Source: Veillonella sp. | GTDB lineage: Bacteria > Bacillota > Negativicutes > Veillonellales > Veillonellaceae | DNA length: 21,954 nt | Assembly: GCF_019414865.1 (NCBI RefSeq) | Contig: NZ_DXLG01000014.1 | Location: 1-21,954 of the forward strand | Direction of reading: 5' to 3' | Part shown: one piece after another, positions 1 to 7,918 of the stretch | Layout: the number at the start of each line of letters is the position of its first letter | Position numbering within the stretch: the stretch's first letter is position 1 | Notes under the pieces: generated by a model | Database searches by the model: none | Seen by the model: only the letters and a program-made list of their open reading frames with translations | Told to the model about the DNA's origin: nothing | Program-made: the position numbers and the translations under genes

Positions 1-550
1 CAGGTGGATTATTTATTTGATTCATTGGATGCCAATGACATACATTATACAATTTCTGTTCTAAATCTGATAAATACGATTTAAGGATCTGCATTTCTTC
101 TAACCCTTCTGTTGTTCCAGGGTAAGCAACAATTGTGATAACTCCAGATTTAGATAATTTCTCTAAACCCTCTTTTATAGCGTCAATTGTTTGATGCGGT
201 TTAGTTATAACTTGATGATCGCCACCTGGTAAATATCCTAGGTTAAAAATCATTAAATCAATTACTTCATCTTTTAACTGATTAACTAATGCACGATCAT
301 GGGAGTCATGGATAAATGTTAGGCTCACATCTTCAGCTATATCATTTGACTGCAATAACTCTTGGCTACTATTAATAGCTTTCATTTGGATATCGATGCC
401 ATATAAATGACAGCCTTTTCTTGCTCGCTCTGCTAGATACAATAAATCATGGCCATTGCCACATGTTGCATCTACTACAACATTAGCGTGTTTCATTACT
501 CGATCCCAGATTAAATGTTGAAACTGAACAGCATTGTTAATGTTAATCAC
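1..550 (-). CDS. MnmM/YtqB-type class I SAM methyltransferase, C-terminus cut by window edge
   Basis: Translation of the minus strand gives 183 residues that run off the left edge. By analogy with Bacillus subtilis YtqB only about ten C-terminal residues are missing. The SAM-binding motif DATCGNGHD is at residues 27-35 and the family signature NLGYLPGGDH at 103-112. Members methylate 5-aminomethyl-2-thiouridine at the tRNA wobble position. The start is GTG at 550, chosen because a GGGGTG ribosome-binding site lies just upstream and the SAM motif then falls at its usual distance from the N-terminus. One oddity: the segment after the fifth strand reads YPGTTEG, where I recall YHGHPEG in YtqB, so a conserved HGH is lost. 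It follows nadK by 27 bases and is probably the next gene of the same operon. The family call is firm; the exact substrate is inferred. Confidence 0.85.
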   Translation of the reverse strand, partial: MININNAVQFQHLIWDRVMKHANVVVDATCGNGHDLLYLAERARKGCHLYGIDIQMKAINSSQELLQSNDIAEDVSLTFIHDSHDRALVNQLKDEVIDLMIFNLGYLPGGDHQVITKPHQTIDAIKEGLEKLSKSGVITIVAYPGTTEGLEEMQILKSYLSDLEQKLYNVCHWHPMNQINNPP

Positions 551-577
551 AAAATCACCCCACTTGAGATTTTAGTA

Positions 578-1462
578 TTATAATAACTCGTCACGACGAG
601 AGGCTAATTTTTTAAATAATGTACCAAAGAAACATTGATCTTTAAAACGTACGAATAAGCAATATACTGGATTGGAGCTTATATGTAATGTTTCTTTATT
701 GGTAAACGTATAGTCAAATGTACCATCTATACAGATATGTAATTGAGGCTCTCGTTCTGGCATGGTGATTTGAATTGTATCATGCTCTTCCAATACAAGA
801 GAAACGCCTTGAATAAGATGTGGTGCTACAGGAGTCACAATAATTGATCTATTATCAGGCTTCATAATAGGACCACCTGCGGATAGATTATATCCTGTAG
901 AGCCTGTGGCAGAAGAAATGATCAAGCCATCAGAAGGATACATTTGTGTATGTTGATTATTGATGGACATATTGATACGTGCCATTTTAGCTGGTTCTGC
1001 ACGGGTAATAACTATTTCATTAATGATAGGTACTAATTCTTCTTCATTACCATTATTGCGGTCAATATACGCATATAAATGTCCACGTTTTTCGATATTA
1101 TAATCACCCTTGGCAATACGTTTAATATGACTTTGCATTTGGTGAACTTCGATTTGGTTTAAGAAACCCAACTCACCAAGATTAATACCACAAACAGGTA
1201 CATTGTATGGGTAAATTTGTCGTGCCAAATGGATGATGGTACCATCACCACCAAAACTAAAGGCAATATCTATTTGTTTAAAGATTTCTGGACGACTTAA
1301 AATGTGAGTTTCAGGAATCTTAAGTACTCGTGCAGGTGCATCTGATTCGAGATCATCTGGCAAGAATACTTCGATACCTTCATCTTTACAAATATGTGCA
1401 GCCATTTTTAAAACTGCCATAATATTGCTTTTCCCCATATTAGGGAAAAATCCGATACGCAT
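578..1462 (-). CDS. nadK: NAD kinase
   Basis: This cytosolic enzyme phosphorylates NAD to NADP using ATP or polyphosphate. The 294-residue protein has the diagnostic GGDGT at 71-75, NLGELGFL at 94-101, an NE pair at 148-149, and the glycine-rich block with TGSTGYNLSAGGP inside residues 178-199. Its length is normal for the bacterial family. ATG at 1462 is preceded by TAGGAG at good spacing. The gene starts 9 bases after the tlyA stop. The tlyA-nadK pair is common in Firmicutes, where argR and recN often follow, but here an MnmM/YtqB-type gene comes next. Confidence 0.96.
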   Translation of the reverse strand: MRIGFFPNMGKSNIMAVLKMAAHICKDEGIEVFLPDDLESDAPARVLKIPETHILSRPEIFKQIDIAFSFGGDGTIIHLARQIYPYNVPVCGINLGELGFLNQIEVHQMQSHIKRIAKGDYNIEKRGHLYAYIDRNNGNEEELVPIINEIVITRAEPAKMARINMSINNQHTQMYPSDGLIISSATGSTGYNLSAGGPIMKPDNRSIIVTPVAPHLIQGVSLVLEEHDTIQITMPEREPQLHICIDGTFDYTFTNKETLHISSNPVYCLFVRFKDQCFFGTLFKKLASRRDELL

Positions 1463-1471
1463 AGTAATCTC

Positions 1472-2275
1472 CTATAATGAATGAGCCTCTGCAACCACTG
1501 TATCGATTAAAGTATCATCAATGGTTAAAGCCCCTTCTTCGTACTTTTTAAAATAACCTAAAAACTCAATATTACCTTCCATACCTTTAATTGGTGAGAA
1601 AGTTAATCCATGAACATATAATCCACAATCATGAGCAACGTGTAAGATACGATGTAAAACCTCTTTATGGATTTCCGGGTCGCGCACAATACCACCTTTG
1701 CCAACATTTTCTTTGCCAGCTTCAAATTGCGGCTTAATTAAAGCAACGAGGGAGCCTGTATCTTTTAACAATGTAGTAGCTACAGGCAATACTTTATCTA
1801 AAGAGATAAATGCTACATCTATGGAAATAAAGTCAACCAGTTCACCTAATTGTTCTGGTGTGACAGTGCGAATATTTTGCTTTTCCATGTTGATAACACG
1901 TGGGTCTTGACGTAACTTCCAAGCTAATTGATTATAGCCTACATCGATAGCAAATACTTTAGCTGCTCCATTTTGTAGAGCACAATCTGTAAAACCACCA
2001 GTGCTGGCACCTATATCGACCATAACAGCGTCTTGTAAATCGATAGGATACGTTTGAATAGCCTTTTCTAACTTTAGTCCACCACGACTAACATAAGGTA
2101 AGGTGTTACCCTTTACTACGATATTAGCATCTACAGGAATTTTTGTACCCGCTTTATCAATACGCGTTGTATCCATAAAGATTTGGCCAGCCATTATGGC
2201 TGCTTTGGCTTTTTCTCTACTTTCAAAAAGTCCTCGATTAACAAGGAGTATGTCTAAACGTTCTTTACTGCTCAT
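1472..2275 (-). CDS. tlyA: TlyA-family 2'-O-methyltransferase (hemolysin A family)
   Basis: The 267-residue protein has an N-terminal S4 RNA-binding domain (about residues 4-60) followed by an FtsJ-like methyltransferase domain. Visible motifs are SRGGLKLEKA at 63-72, the SAM loop DIGASTGGFTD at 87-97, and KPQFEAG at 181-187. The lysines at 68 and 181 and the acidic residues fit the K-D-K-E scheme of FtsJ-type ribose methylases. Characterised mycobacterial TlyA methylates 16S and 23S rRNA; the target here is inferred. The 'hemolysin' name is historical and nothing here supports a toxin role. The start codon overlaps the stop of the PAP2-family gene by 4 bases (ATGA), implying translational coupling. 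Confidence 0.93.
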   Translation of the reverse strand: MSSKERLDILLVNRGLFESREKAKAAIMAGQIFMDTTRIDKAGTKIPVDANIVVKGNTLPYVSRGGLKLEKAIQTYPIDLQDAVMVDIGASTGGFTDCALQNGAAKVFAIDVGYNQLAWKLRQDPRVINMEKQNIRTVTPEQLGELVDFISIDVAFISLDKVLPVATTLLKDTGSLVALIKPQFEAGKENVGKGGIVRDPEIHKEVLHRILHVAHDCGLYVHGLTFSPIKGMEGNIEFLGYFKKYEEGALTIDDTLIDTVVAEAHSL

Positions 2276-2751
2276 ATGACACCATTATAAATATAATAAA
2301 ATTGAATACATGCTACAAGAATGCCAAGAATTAATCCCCCAAATACCTCTATTGGTGTATGGCCTAATAACTCTTTCAAGGCCTCTTTACGAGTAATGAC
2401 AACAGGTATGTTTTTCTTTGTAAAATAATCTACAATTTGGTTTAGAATTTGAGCTTGACGACCAGCTTCTAAACGTACGCCAGATGCATCATACATGACT
2501 ACGATAGAGAATACTAAGGATAGAATAAAAAGATCAGATGCTCCATTTTTTAGATATATAGCCGTGGTTGTAGCGATTACAAAGGATGTATGCGAACTTG
2601 GGAAACCACCAGATCCGACTAATCGTTCTGGACGAAATTTACCATGCCGAACTAGTTGCCATACGAATTTGATAGCCTGAGCTGTAAACCAACCCCAAAA
2701 TGCGGCTTGCGCTATGTAGTTGTGTGCTATTTGTGGTAATATATCAATCAT
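2272..2751 (-). CDS. Divergent PAP2-family membrane protein (YuiD-like)
   Basis: The protein has 159 residues and several hydrophobic segments (about 12-34, 52-66, 72-88 and 134-156). Conserved blocks are SGGFPSSHTS at 47-56, YDASGVRLEAGRQA at 87-100 and LKELLGHTPIEVFGG at 125-139. The first and last resemble the SxxH and H-containing motifs of phosphatidic-acid phosphatases, which marks the divergent PAP2 (DUF212) family. No substrate is established for it. The position between the prenyl synthase ispA and tlyA suggests, but does not prove, a role on a prenyl diphosphate or another lipid phosphate. It starts 28 bases after ispA and overlaps tlyA by 4 bases. Confidence 0.88.
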   Translation of the reverse strand: MIDILPQIAHNYIAQAAFWGWFTAQAIKFVWQLVRHGKFRPERLVGSGGFPSSHTSFVIATTTAIYLKNGASDLFILSLVFSIVVMYDASGVRLEAGRQAQILNQIVDYFTKKNIPVVITRKEALKELLGHTPIEVFGGLILGILVACIQFYYIYNGVI

Positions 2752-2779
2752 TATTTATACCTTCTACAGGTCGTAATAA

Positions 2780-3658
2780 TTAATTAGTGCGTTCTAAAAG
2801 ATAATCAATTAGAGCAGCCAGAATAGATGTATCATAGGAAACGGAATTTAGTGCATCATGAGCTTGTTTACCAACTAAGGAAGCTTGATTCTTAGCTTCA
2901 TCTAAACCTAGTAAAGATACATAGGTAGATTTATGTTGGCGAATATCACTACCAGGTGTTTTTCCTAATTCTTCAATAGTACCAGTTACATCTAGAATAT
3001 CATCAGTAATTTGGAATAACAATCCCAAACAATTTGCATATTCCATAAGTGCTGTTCTCGTAGCTGTATCTGCATTGCCTAAGATGAGCCCTAATTCTAC
3101 AGATGCATTAAATAAAGCCCCAGTTTTTCCTCGGTGTAAAACCTTTAACTCCTCTAGTGGTATATGTTTATCTTCACTAAGCATATCGAAGGCTTGACCT
3201 CCGACCATACCTTCAGGGCCTGCAGCCGTAGCCACACATTGAATGGCATCAAGTTTTTCCTGCGCTGTAGCCGTCTCATTAGCGGTCATTAATTGAAAGG
3301 CATAGGTCAATAAACCGTCACCTGCTAGAATAGCCATACCTTCACCATAAACTTTATGATTTGTTAAATTACCTCTACGATAATCATCATTATCCATGGC
3401 TGGTAAATCATCATGTACTAAGGAATATGTATGGATACACTCCATAGCACATAGAAATTCCTTATAATCAGCTGGATCTTTATGAAGCATTTCTAATACA
3501 GCTTTAGATAAGATTGGTCGGATTCGTTTGCCACCTTGCATTAAACTGTAATTCATAGATTCATAAAGGGGTTTAAATTCTCGATTTGGGCTAGTTAATA
3601 CTTCACCTAACCATTGTTCAATATGTTGTTTGCTAGACGCTAAATAGTCTTTGAACAT
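2780..3658 (-). CDS. ispA: Polyprenyl synthetase, geranyl/farnesyl diphosphate synthase type
   Basis: This cytosolic enzyme condenses isopentenyl diphosphate with allylic primers to give short prenyl diphosphates. Within 292 residues are GGKRIRP at 42-48, the first aspartate-rich motif DDLPAMDNDD at 83-92 followed by RRG, GKTG at 177-180, the second aspartate motif QITDDILD at 216-223 and GKTPGSD at 232-238. The HTYSLVHDD context before the first motif matches bacterial farnesyl diphosphate synthases, so a C15 product is the best guess. Length is typical. It begins 9 bases after the xseB stop, the usual Firmicute order. Confidence 0.94.
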   Translation of the reverse strand: MFKDYLASSKQHIEQWLGEVLTSPNREFKPLYESMNYSLMQGGKRIRPILSKAVLEMLHKDPADYKEFLCAMECIHTYSLVHDDLPAMDNDDYRRGNLTNHKVYGEGMAILAGDGLLTYAFQLMTANETATAQEKLDAIQCVATAAGPEGMVGGQAFDMLSEDKHIPLEELKVLHRGKTGALFNASVELGLILGNADTATRTALMEYANCLGLLFQITDDILDVTGTIEELGKTPGSDIRQHKSTYVSLLGLDEAKNQASLVGKQAHDALNSVSYDTSILAALIDYLLERTN

Positions 3659-3667
3659 AGAATCTCC

Positions 3668-3874
3668 TTATTCGCTGATGCGGACTTCTTCGATAATTTG
3701 TTGTACTTCATCTTCTACAGAATCAAGCATTTCTGCACATTCTTTTACTAATGTTAAGCCCTTCTTATATTGCGTTAAAAGCTCAGAGATAGTCATATCA
3801 CCATCGTCTAATTGTTTAACAATATCCTCTAAGGCTTTATATTTTTTCTCATAACTTTTTAGTGATGCGGCCAT
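3668..3874 (-). CDS. xseB: Exodeoxyribonuclease VII small subunit
   Basis: This 68-residue, mostly helical protein has the XseB pattern: a first helix ending in YKALEDIVKQLDDG (residues 12-25), then SELLTQYKKGLTLVKEC, then a C-terminal helix. Several small subunits bind the large subunit XseA in exonuclease VII, which degrades single-stranded DNA. The start lies inside the end of xseA (26-base overlap) and has its own strong AAGGAGG site within xseA. The order xseA-xseB-ispA supports the call. Confidence 0.93.
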   Translation of the reverse strand: MAASLKSYEKKYKALEDIVKQLDDGDMTISELLTQYKKGLTLVKECAEMLDSVEDEVQQIIEEVRISE

Positions 3875-5072
3875 CTTTGTGCGCCTCCTTTACCGTAGCA
3901 GTAACATACCCATCAGCAAGTGTAACTCGTATATCATCCTTTGGATGTAATTGCGTAACAGACGTAATATGTTTATCCTTATGTTCAACCTTTGCAAATC
4001 CTTTTACCATCATTTGTAATGGATTAAGAGATTCTAATTGTTGAGCTAACAATGCTAGACTATGTTTCTCTGTATTGCATCGTTCTTTTGTAGCATTGGT
4101 TAATGACTGTGAAAGCTCTTGTAAATGTGTTTTTTGTTTATGTAGAAATTGTAGAGCTGGAATGCCTAATCTACGATTAAAGAGCAATGTTAAATCGGTA
4201 CGTTTCTGTTGTAATGTATATCGTATAAACTCATGTAGATACTCTTCTTTTTCTGACAATTGATCTTGTAATGTCGTTATAGGAAGCACTGCCATTTCTG
4301 CAGCATGACTAGGTGTTGCTCCACGAGCATCTGCAACATAATCACATAAGGTATAATCTGTTTCATGACCTACTGCTGAAATAATTGGCGTATTAGCATT
4401 ATAAATCGCCTCTACAACAGATCTATCATTGAAACACCATAGATCTTCCATAGATCCACCACCACGACCAACGATGATAACATCTACATCGGGATCAGCA
4501 TCGGCAGCAGCAATACCTCTTGCAATAACAGGTCCCGCAGTATTGCCTTGGACAGGAACGGAGAATAATTTAAATTGCACTAGTGGGTTACGTCTCTCAC
4601 TGACATGTAAAATATCATGTAATACAGCACCAGATTGAGATGTAACAATGCCTATGCAACTTGCCATGTACGGAAGACTTTGTTTGTGGCTGTCATCAAA
4701 GTATCCTAGCGCCGTTAACTCCCGTTTTAACGCGTCAAATTCAAGTTGTAATGGACTTTTAGAGCCTATTTGCATATCTGATGCAATAAGATTTAAACGG
4801 CCCATTTTATTGTAAAAATTAACAGATGCTTTTACAGTGACTAATAATCCATTTTGAATGGCATTAGCAAGTCCCTTTTGCATTACGGTGCTAGACCACA
4901 TGGTAACATCAATAGCGGATTCTTCGTCTTTTAACGAGAAATACATATGGCCACTACTATGGCGCTTTGCGTTAATAATGGTACCGCTAACATAGACATT
5001 CTTAAGGAGATATTCACGGTCTAAGGTGCGCTTTATAAGATTGTTTAATTGTGTAATGGTTAATACATTCAC
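3849..5072 (-). CDS. xseA: Exodeoxyribonuclease VII large subunit
   Basis: The 407-residue catalytic subunit of exonuclease VII carries an N-terminal OB-fold (about residues 1-100) for single-stranded DNA binding. A catalytic domain follows with VTSQSGAVLHDI at 143-154, GRGGGSMEDLWCFND at 202-216 and the SAVGHETD block from 232 to 259. The C-terminal part is helical and rich in Gln, Leu and Lys, as expected for the coiled region that binds XseB. Length is slightly shorter than the roughly 450 residues of many homologues, mainly in the coiled region. It starts 2 bases after the upstream Kae1-like gene and overlaps xseB. Confidence 0.95.
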   Translation of the reverse strand: MNVLTITQLNNLIKRTLDREYLLKNVYVSGTIINAKRHSSGHMYFSLKDEESAIDVTMWSSTVMQKGLANAIQNGLLVTVKASVNFYNKMGRLNLIASDMQIGSKSPLQLEFDALKRELTALGYFDDSHKQSLPYMASCIGIVTSQSGAVLHDILHVSERRNPLVQFKLFSVPVQGNTAGPVIARGIAAADADPDVDVIIVGRGGGSMEDLWCFNDRSVVEAIYNANTPIISAVGHETDYTLCDYVADARGATPSHAAEMAVLPITTLQDQLSEKEEYLHEFIRYTLQQKRTDLTLLFNRRLGIPALQFLHKQKTHLQELSQSLTNATKERCNTEKHSLALLAQQLESLNPLQMMVKGFAKVEHKDKHITSVTQLHPKDDIRVTLADGYVTATVKEAHKDGRITKKL

Positions 5073-5074
5073 GA

Positions 5075-6028
5075 TTACCCTCTAGATTCTTGTAAAAAAG
5101 CAGCGCCAAAAGCATTGCCAGTGGCATTATCAACAGAAAATTGTGGCTGTGCTACATGTAATGTAAGATGATTACGTCTACAATAATGCTCCATACGTTG
5201 ACGAAGTAAACTATTGCTCATTACACCACCTACGGCAATTAATGTTCGAACAGGTTTATTTTGTAAATGATAGGTAATCATTTTTTCTAATGCATTTCCT
5301 ATGGAGGTGAATACAGCTCTCGCCAAATTAGACTTATTTATATCATTCATAGAATTTGTAATTCGTCGCATAGCCGCACTACATGGACCAGCAAAGCTAA
5401 TCCAACCTTCTTTTACAGAAGATGGTAACGGCTCATATTCTGTAGTTTGTAATGCTAATGTTTCTAGATGTTTGCCAGCAGGAAATGGTAAGCCCATAGC
5501 TACACCAATCCGATCCACATATTGACCGCCTTGTAAATCCTTAGATCCACCGATAATATGAGAGTCAAATATCCCTTCACCTTTATAATGACAATACACG
5601 AGTTCTGTAGTACCACCTGATAAATGAAGTGCTAAGAATGGTTCACTGGGAATTGTTTTTAATTCTCGTAGTGCTGCTAAAATATGATTTTCTTGGTGTG
5701 CGAAAACGTGTAGCGGTACATTCATCAAATGATTAAGAGACTGTCCGTATCCTAGCCCCACCATAAAAGCAGGCATATAGGAATTTTCCTCACGTCTAGG
5801 AAACCCGCTAACACCAATACCACTAATAGGAAGCTGTGGCAATTCAGATATCAACTTAGGCAATGCCTTTGTATGTTGAAAGACCATATTTGATTGTTGT
5901 AGTCCTCGCTCACCTTGTTTGACCTCTAATATTTTGCGAGCTTCACCAACTATGTGAAAGTCGCTATCTATAATGGCACAACTTGTAGTGTAGCAACTAG
6001 TATCAATGCCTAAGTAATATCGTTTCAT
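5075..6028 (-). CDS. Kae1/TsaD-family paralogue (former peptidase M22 / O-sialoglycoprotein endopeptidase annotation)
   Basis: The 317-residue ASKHA-fold protein resembles TsaD, the tRNA threonylcarbamoyl transferase, but departs from it at key places. The N-terminal nucleotide loop is GIDTSCYTTS (7-16) where TsaD has GIETSCDETS. The metal site is HQENH (111-115) rather than HxEGH, so both histidines remain. It keeps LSGGTTEL (136-143), a DRIGVAMGLPFPAGKHLE-type block (172-189), AVGGVMSNSLLR (265-276) and an Asp at 300. Firmicutes and clostridia commonly carry such a paralogue between nusB and xseA in addition to true TsaD. Its role is not known to me, and protease activity should not be assumed. 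The ATG overlaps the nusB stop by one base (TAATG). Confidence 0.82.
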   Translation of the reverse strand: MKRYYLGIDTSCYTTSCAIIDSDFHIVGEARKILEVKQGERGLQQSNMVFQHTKALPKLISELPQLPISGIGVSGFPRREENSYMPAFMVGLGYGQSLNHLMNVPLHVFAHQENHILAALRELKTIPSEPFLALHLSGGTTELVYCHYKGEGIFDSHIIGGSKDLQGGQYVDRIGVAMGLPFPAGKHLETLALQTTEYEPLPSSVKEGWISFAGPCSAAMRRITNSMNDINKSNLARAVFTSIGNALEKMITYHLQNKPVRTLIAVGGVMSNSLLRQRMEHYCRRNHLTLHVAQPQFSVDNATGNAFGAAFLQESRG

Positions 6029-6432
6029 TATTTACTCTTATTATATGCATCTAAAATTGCGTTGATTAATTTATAGGAAGAATCAGAACCAAAATCTTTA
6101 GCTAACTGAATAGCTTCGTTGATAGCTATAGATGGTTCCAAAGGATCAGCTTCATTTGTCATTTCCCATAGAGCAATACGTAAAATAGCACGGTCAACTT
6201 TATCCAAGTTTTCAACTTTACGTGATTTACAGAATGGTTGTAATGTGGCATCGATAGTTTCAGAAGCGGATAATACACCATTTATGATGCTATTAGCATA
6301 GGCTTTATCCATTGATTTATGCATGTGCCCTTCTGGAAACTGCACATCATTTTGATCAACATGAAATTCATTAGCATATAACATTTGAAATGCGTATTGA
6401 CGTGCTTCACGTCGATTTCGCTTAATTACCAT
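6028..6432 (-). CDS. nusB: Transcription antitermination factor NusB
   Basis: This all-helical protein of 134 residues begins MVIKRNRREARQYAFQML, the typical NusB N-terminus, and has RAILRIALWEM and AINEAIQLAKDFGSDSSYKLINAIL in its second half. NusB binds NusE (S10) and boxA RNA in antitermination of rRNA operons. I place the start at ATG 6432, not farther upstream: this gives the family N-terminus and has AAAGGAG about 10 bases ahead. The start overlaps the 3' end of the second Asp23 gene by 11 bases, and the stop overlaps the Kae1-like gene by one, so all three look translationally coupled. Confidence 0.94.
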   Translation of the reverse strand: MVIKRNRREARQYAFQMLYANEFHVDQNDVQFPEGHMHKSMDKAYANSIINGVLSASETIDATLQPFCKSRKVENLDKVDRAILRIALWEMTNEADPLEPSIAINEAIQLAKDFGSDSSYKLINAILDAYNKSK

Positions 6433-6817
6433 GTAGAGTTGGCTCCTTTTCTTTAACAATACCTTCAATATGAACATCTACCTTAACATGGTCAAGATCA
6501 AGCATATTTTTTAAGGTTTGTTTGATTTCTAACTGCAATTGTTTGGATAACTCAATTAGATTGTACCCATACAATGCTTTAATATAAATATTGATTTCAA
6601 TAAAGCCTTTACGATGTTTAACATTGATACCTGGTAAACTGCGTTGACCAAAGGCATGTGTAATTCCCTCTACTAATTCATCGTAAAAGCGAGGGCTTAA
6701 AGAATGAATACCTGGAATCGTAGCCAATGTTTTTGTTGCTACATCAATGATGACAGAGTCTGCAATATCTATGGTATCCATATCTAATCCGTAGTTTAAT
6801 TGATTGTCTGAACTCAT
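6422..6817 (-). CDS. Asp23/Gls24-family envelope stress protein, second copy
   Basis: The 131-residue protein belongs to the Asp23 family. It shares with the gene just upstream the pattern I-x-I...V...A...GIH-x-(M/L)-S-x-x-F, a central YGY and alternating hydrophobic strands near the C-terminus. Homologues such as Bacillus YqhY sit before nusB and are linked to fatty-acid or envelope homeostasis; the role here is inferred. An extra N-terminal stretch of about 15 residues distinguishes it from copy one. ATG at 6817 has GGAGG 8 bases upstream. It follows copy one by 12 bases. Confidence 0.87.
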   Translation of the reverse strand: MSSDNQLNYGLDMDTIDIADSVIIDVATKTLATIPGIHSLSPRFYDELVEGITHAFGQRSLPGINVKHRKGFIEINIYIKALYGYNLIELSKQLQLEIKQTLKNMLDLDHVKVDVHIEGIVKEKEPTLHGN

Positions 6818-6829
6818 ATAGATACCCTC

Positions 6830-7210
6830 CTAAGGCTGTGATGGTGTTACTAAATCATCAAATACAATGTCTTGTACCACTACATCAATGGTTTGTACTT
6901 CAATTTCTGTATAAGAAACTAAAGCTGTTTTTATACGTTCTTGTAAACGTAAGGCCACATCAGGAATACGATATCCATATTGAATACACACATATAATGT
7001 AACGGAAATAGCACCTTCATCATTAAATGATATTTTTACACCTTCATGATCAGATTTACGTCTAAAGAAGGTATTAACACCATCATTAAAGGTGGAGCTC
7101 ATATGATGTATACCTTTTGTTTCAAGTGCTGCCATGGTGACAATCGTAGCATATACATCTTCACTAATCTTAATTTTACCCGACTCTAGTTCAGTATTTT
7201 TCTTGGTCAT
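6830..7210 (-). CDS. Asp23/Gls24-family envelope stress protein, first copy
   Basis: About 127 residues beginning MTKKNTELESGKIKISEDV. The family core follows: KISEDVYATIVTMAAL, then GIHHMSSTF, YGYRIPDVALRLQERIK and a valine-rich C-terminal strand. I choose ATG at 7210, which has AAAGAGG 5 bases ahead. A longer frame reaching 7234 would start inside the terminator-like hairpin and lacks a ribosome site. It has no signal peptide or membrane segment. It is the first gene of the nusB-xseA-ispA-tlyA-nadK block. The hairpin 14 bases upstream of its start is the striking feature. Confidence 0.87.
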   Translation of the reverse strand: MTKKNTELESGKIKISEDVYATIVTMAALETKGIHHMSSTFNDGVNTFFRRKSDHEGVKISFNDEGAISVTLYVCIQYGYRIPDVALRLQERIKTALVSYTEIEVQTIDVVVQDIVFDDLVTPSQP

Positions 7211-7223
7211 ACTGGCCTCTTTC

Positions 7224-7271
7224 AAAAAAAGCACTTGTCCCTATATATAATTACATAGACGACAAGTGCTT
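7224..7271 (-). terminator. Strong rho-independent terminator or attenuator between efp and the Asp23 operon
   Basis: An 11-bp perfect stem (AAGCACTTGTC at 7229-7239 pairing with GACAAGTGCTT at 7261-7271) has a 21-base AT-rich loop. On the minus strand it is followed by a run of Ts (A-run 7224-7230 on the plus strand). It lies about 75 bases after the efp stop and ends only about 14 bases before the first Asp23 start. It has the form of an intrinsic terminator for pepP-efp. Its closeness to the next gene leaves no room for a separate downstream promoter. Confidence 0.75.
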
Positions 7272-7280
7272 ACAGTGCAA
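7252..7280 (-). promoter_or_regulatory. Weak candidate promoter overlapping the hairpin
   Basis: On the minus strand TTGCAC (7275-7280) and TATGTA (7252-7257) are separated by 17 bases. Both match the vegetative consensus poorly (about 3 of 6 each). The -10 would fall in the hairpin loop, so a transcript starting there would lack the left arm of the stem and escape termination. It is the only promoter-like pair I found for the Asp23-nusB operon. Confidence 0.2.
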
Positions 7281-7345
7281 ATGTTAGGATATATGGGGAA
7301 TAAGATTCCATGAAAAGATCTTGCCCCAATACATATCAATACGTA

Positions 7346-7903
7346 TTAGGCACGTTCGATGTATTGACCTGTACGAGTATCAATACGAAGTACATCATCT
7401 ACTTCAATGAAGAGAGGTACTTTTACAGTGTAGCCTGTTTCCAATACAGCTGGTTTGTTACCACCAGTAGCAGTATCGCCACGGATACCAGGATCTGTTT
7501 CAACTACGCGAAGTTCAACAGCTACAGGTAAATCGATACCGATAACGATACCTTGGAAGAACATGATGGATACTTCCATATTTTCAAGAAGGAAGTTTTT
7601 AGCATCACCTAATTGTTCAAGGTTAAGTTCAACTTGATCATATGTTTCGTTATCCATGAATGTGTAAGAGCCATCAGACTCGTACAAATATTGCATACGA
7701 CGACGATCAACATGTGCTTTAGGCACTTTTTCACCTGCATTGAAAGTACGCTCTACTACAGAACCAGTTTGCAAATTTTTCATTTTAGTACGTACGAATG
7801 CAGCACCTTTACCTGGTTTAACGTGTTGGAAATCAACTACTTGCCATACATTACCGTCGATTTCAACGGTTACACCTGGACGAAAATCATTACTGGAAAT
7901 CAT
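7346..7903 (-). CDS. efp: Translation elongation factor P
   Basis: The 185-residue protein has the three-domain EF-P layout. EF-P binds ribosomes stalled at proline runs and promotes peptide bond formation. The tip loop [15 protein letters not shown] has Lys at position 32, the site that is modified in many bacteria, and the C-terminal domain has the signature around [16 protein letters not shown] at 7903 is preceded by AAGGAG. It lies 15 bases after the M24 peptidase stop, the common pepP-efp pairing. I see no modification enzyme such as epmA or ymfI in the window. Confidence 0.97.
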   Translation of the reverse strand: MISSNDFRPGVTVEIDGNVWQVVDFQHVKPGKGAAFVRTKMKNLQTGSVVERTFNAGEKVPKAHVDRRRMQYLYESDGSYTFMDNETYDQVELNLEQLGDAKNFLLENMEVSIMFFQGIVIGIDLPVAVELRVVETDPGIRGDTATGGNKPAVLETGYTVKVPLFIEVDDVLRIDTRTGQYIERA

Positions 7904-7918
7904 CTAACTCTTCTCCTT

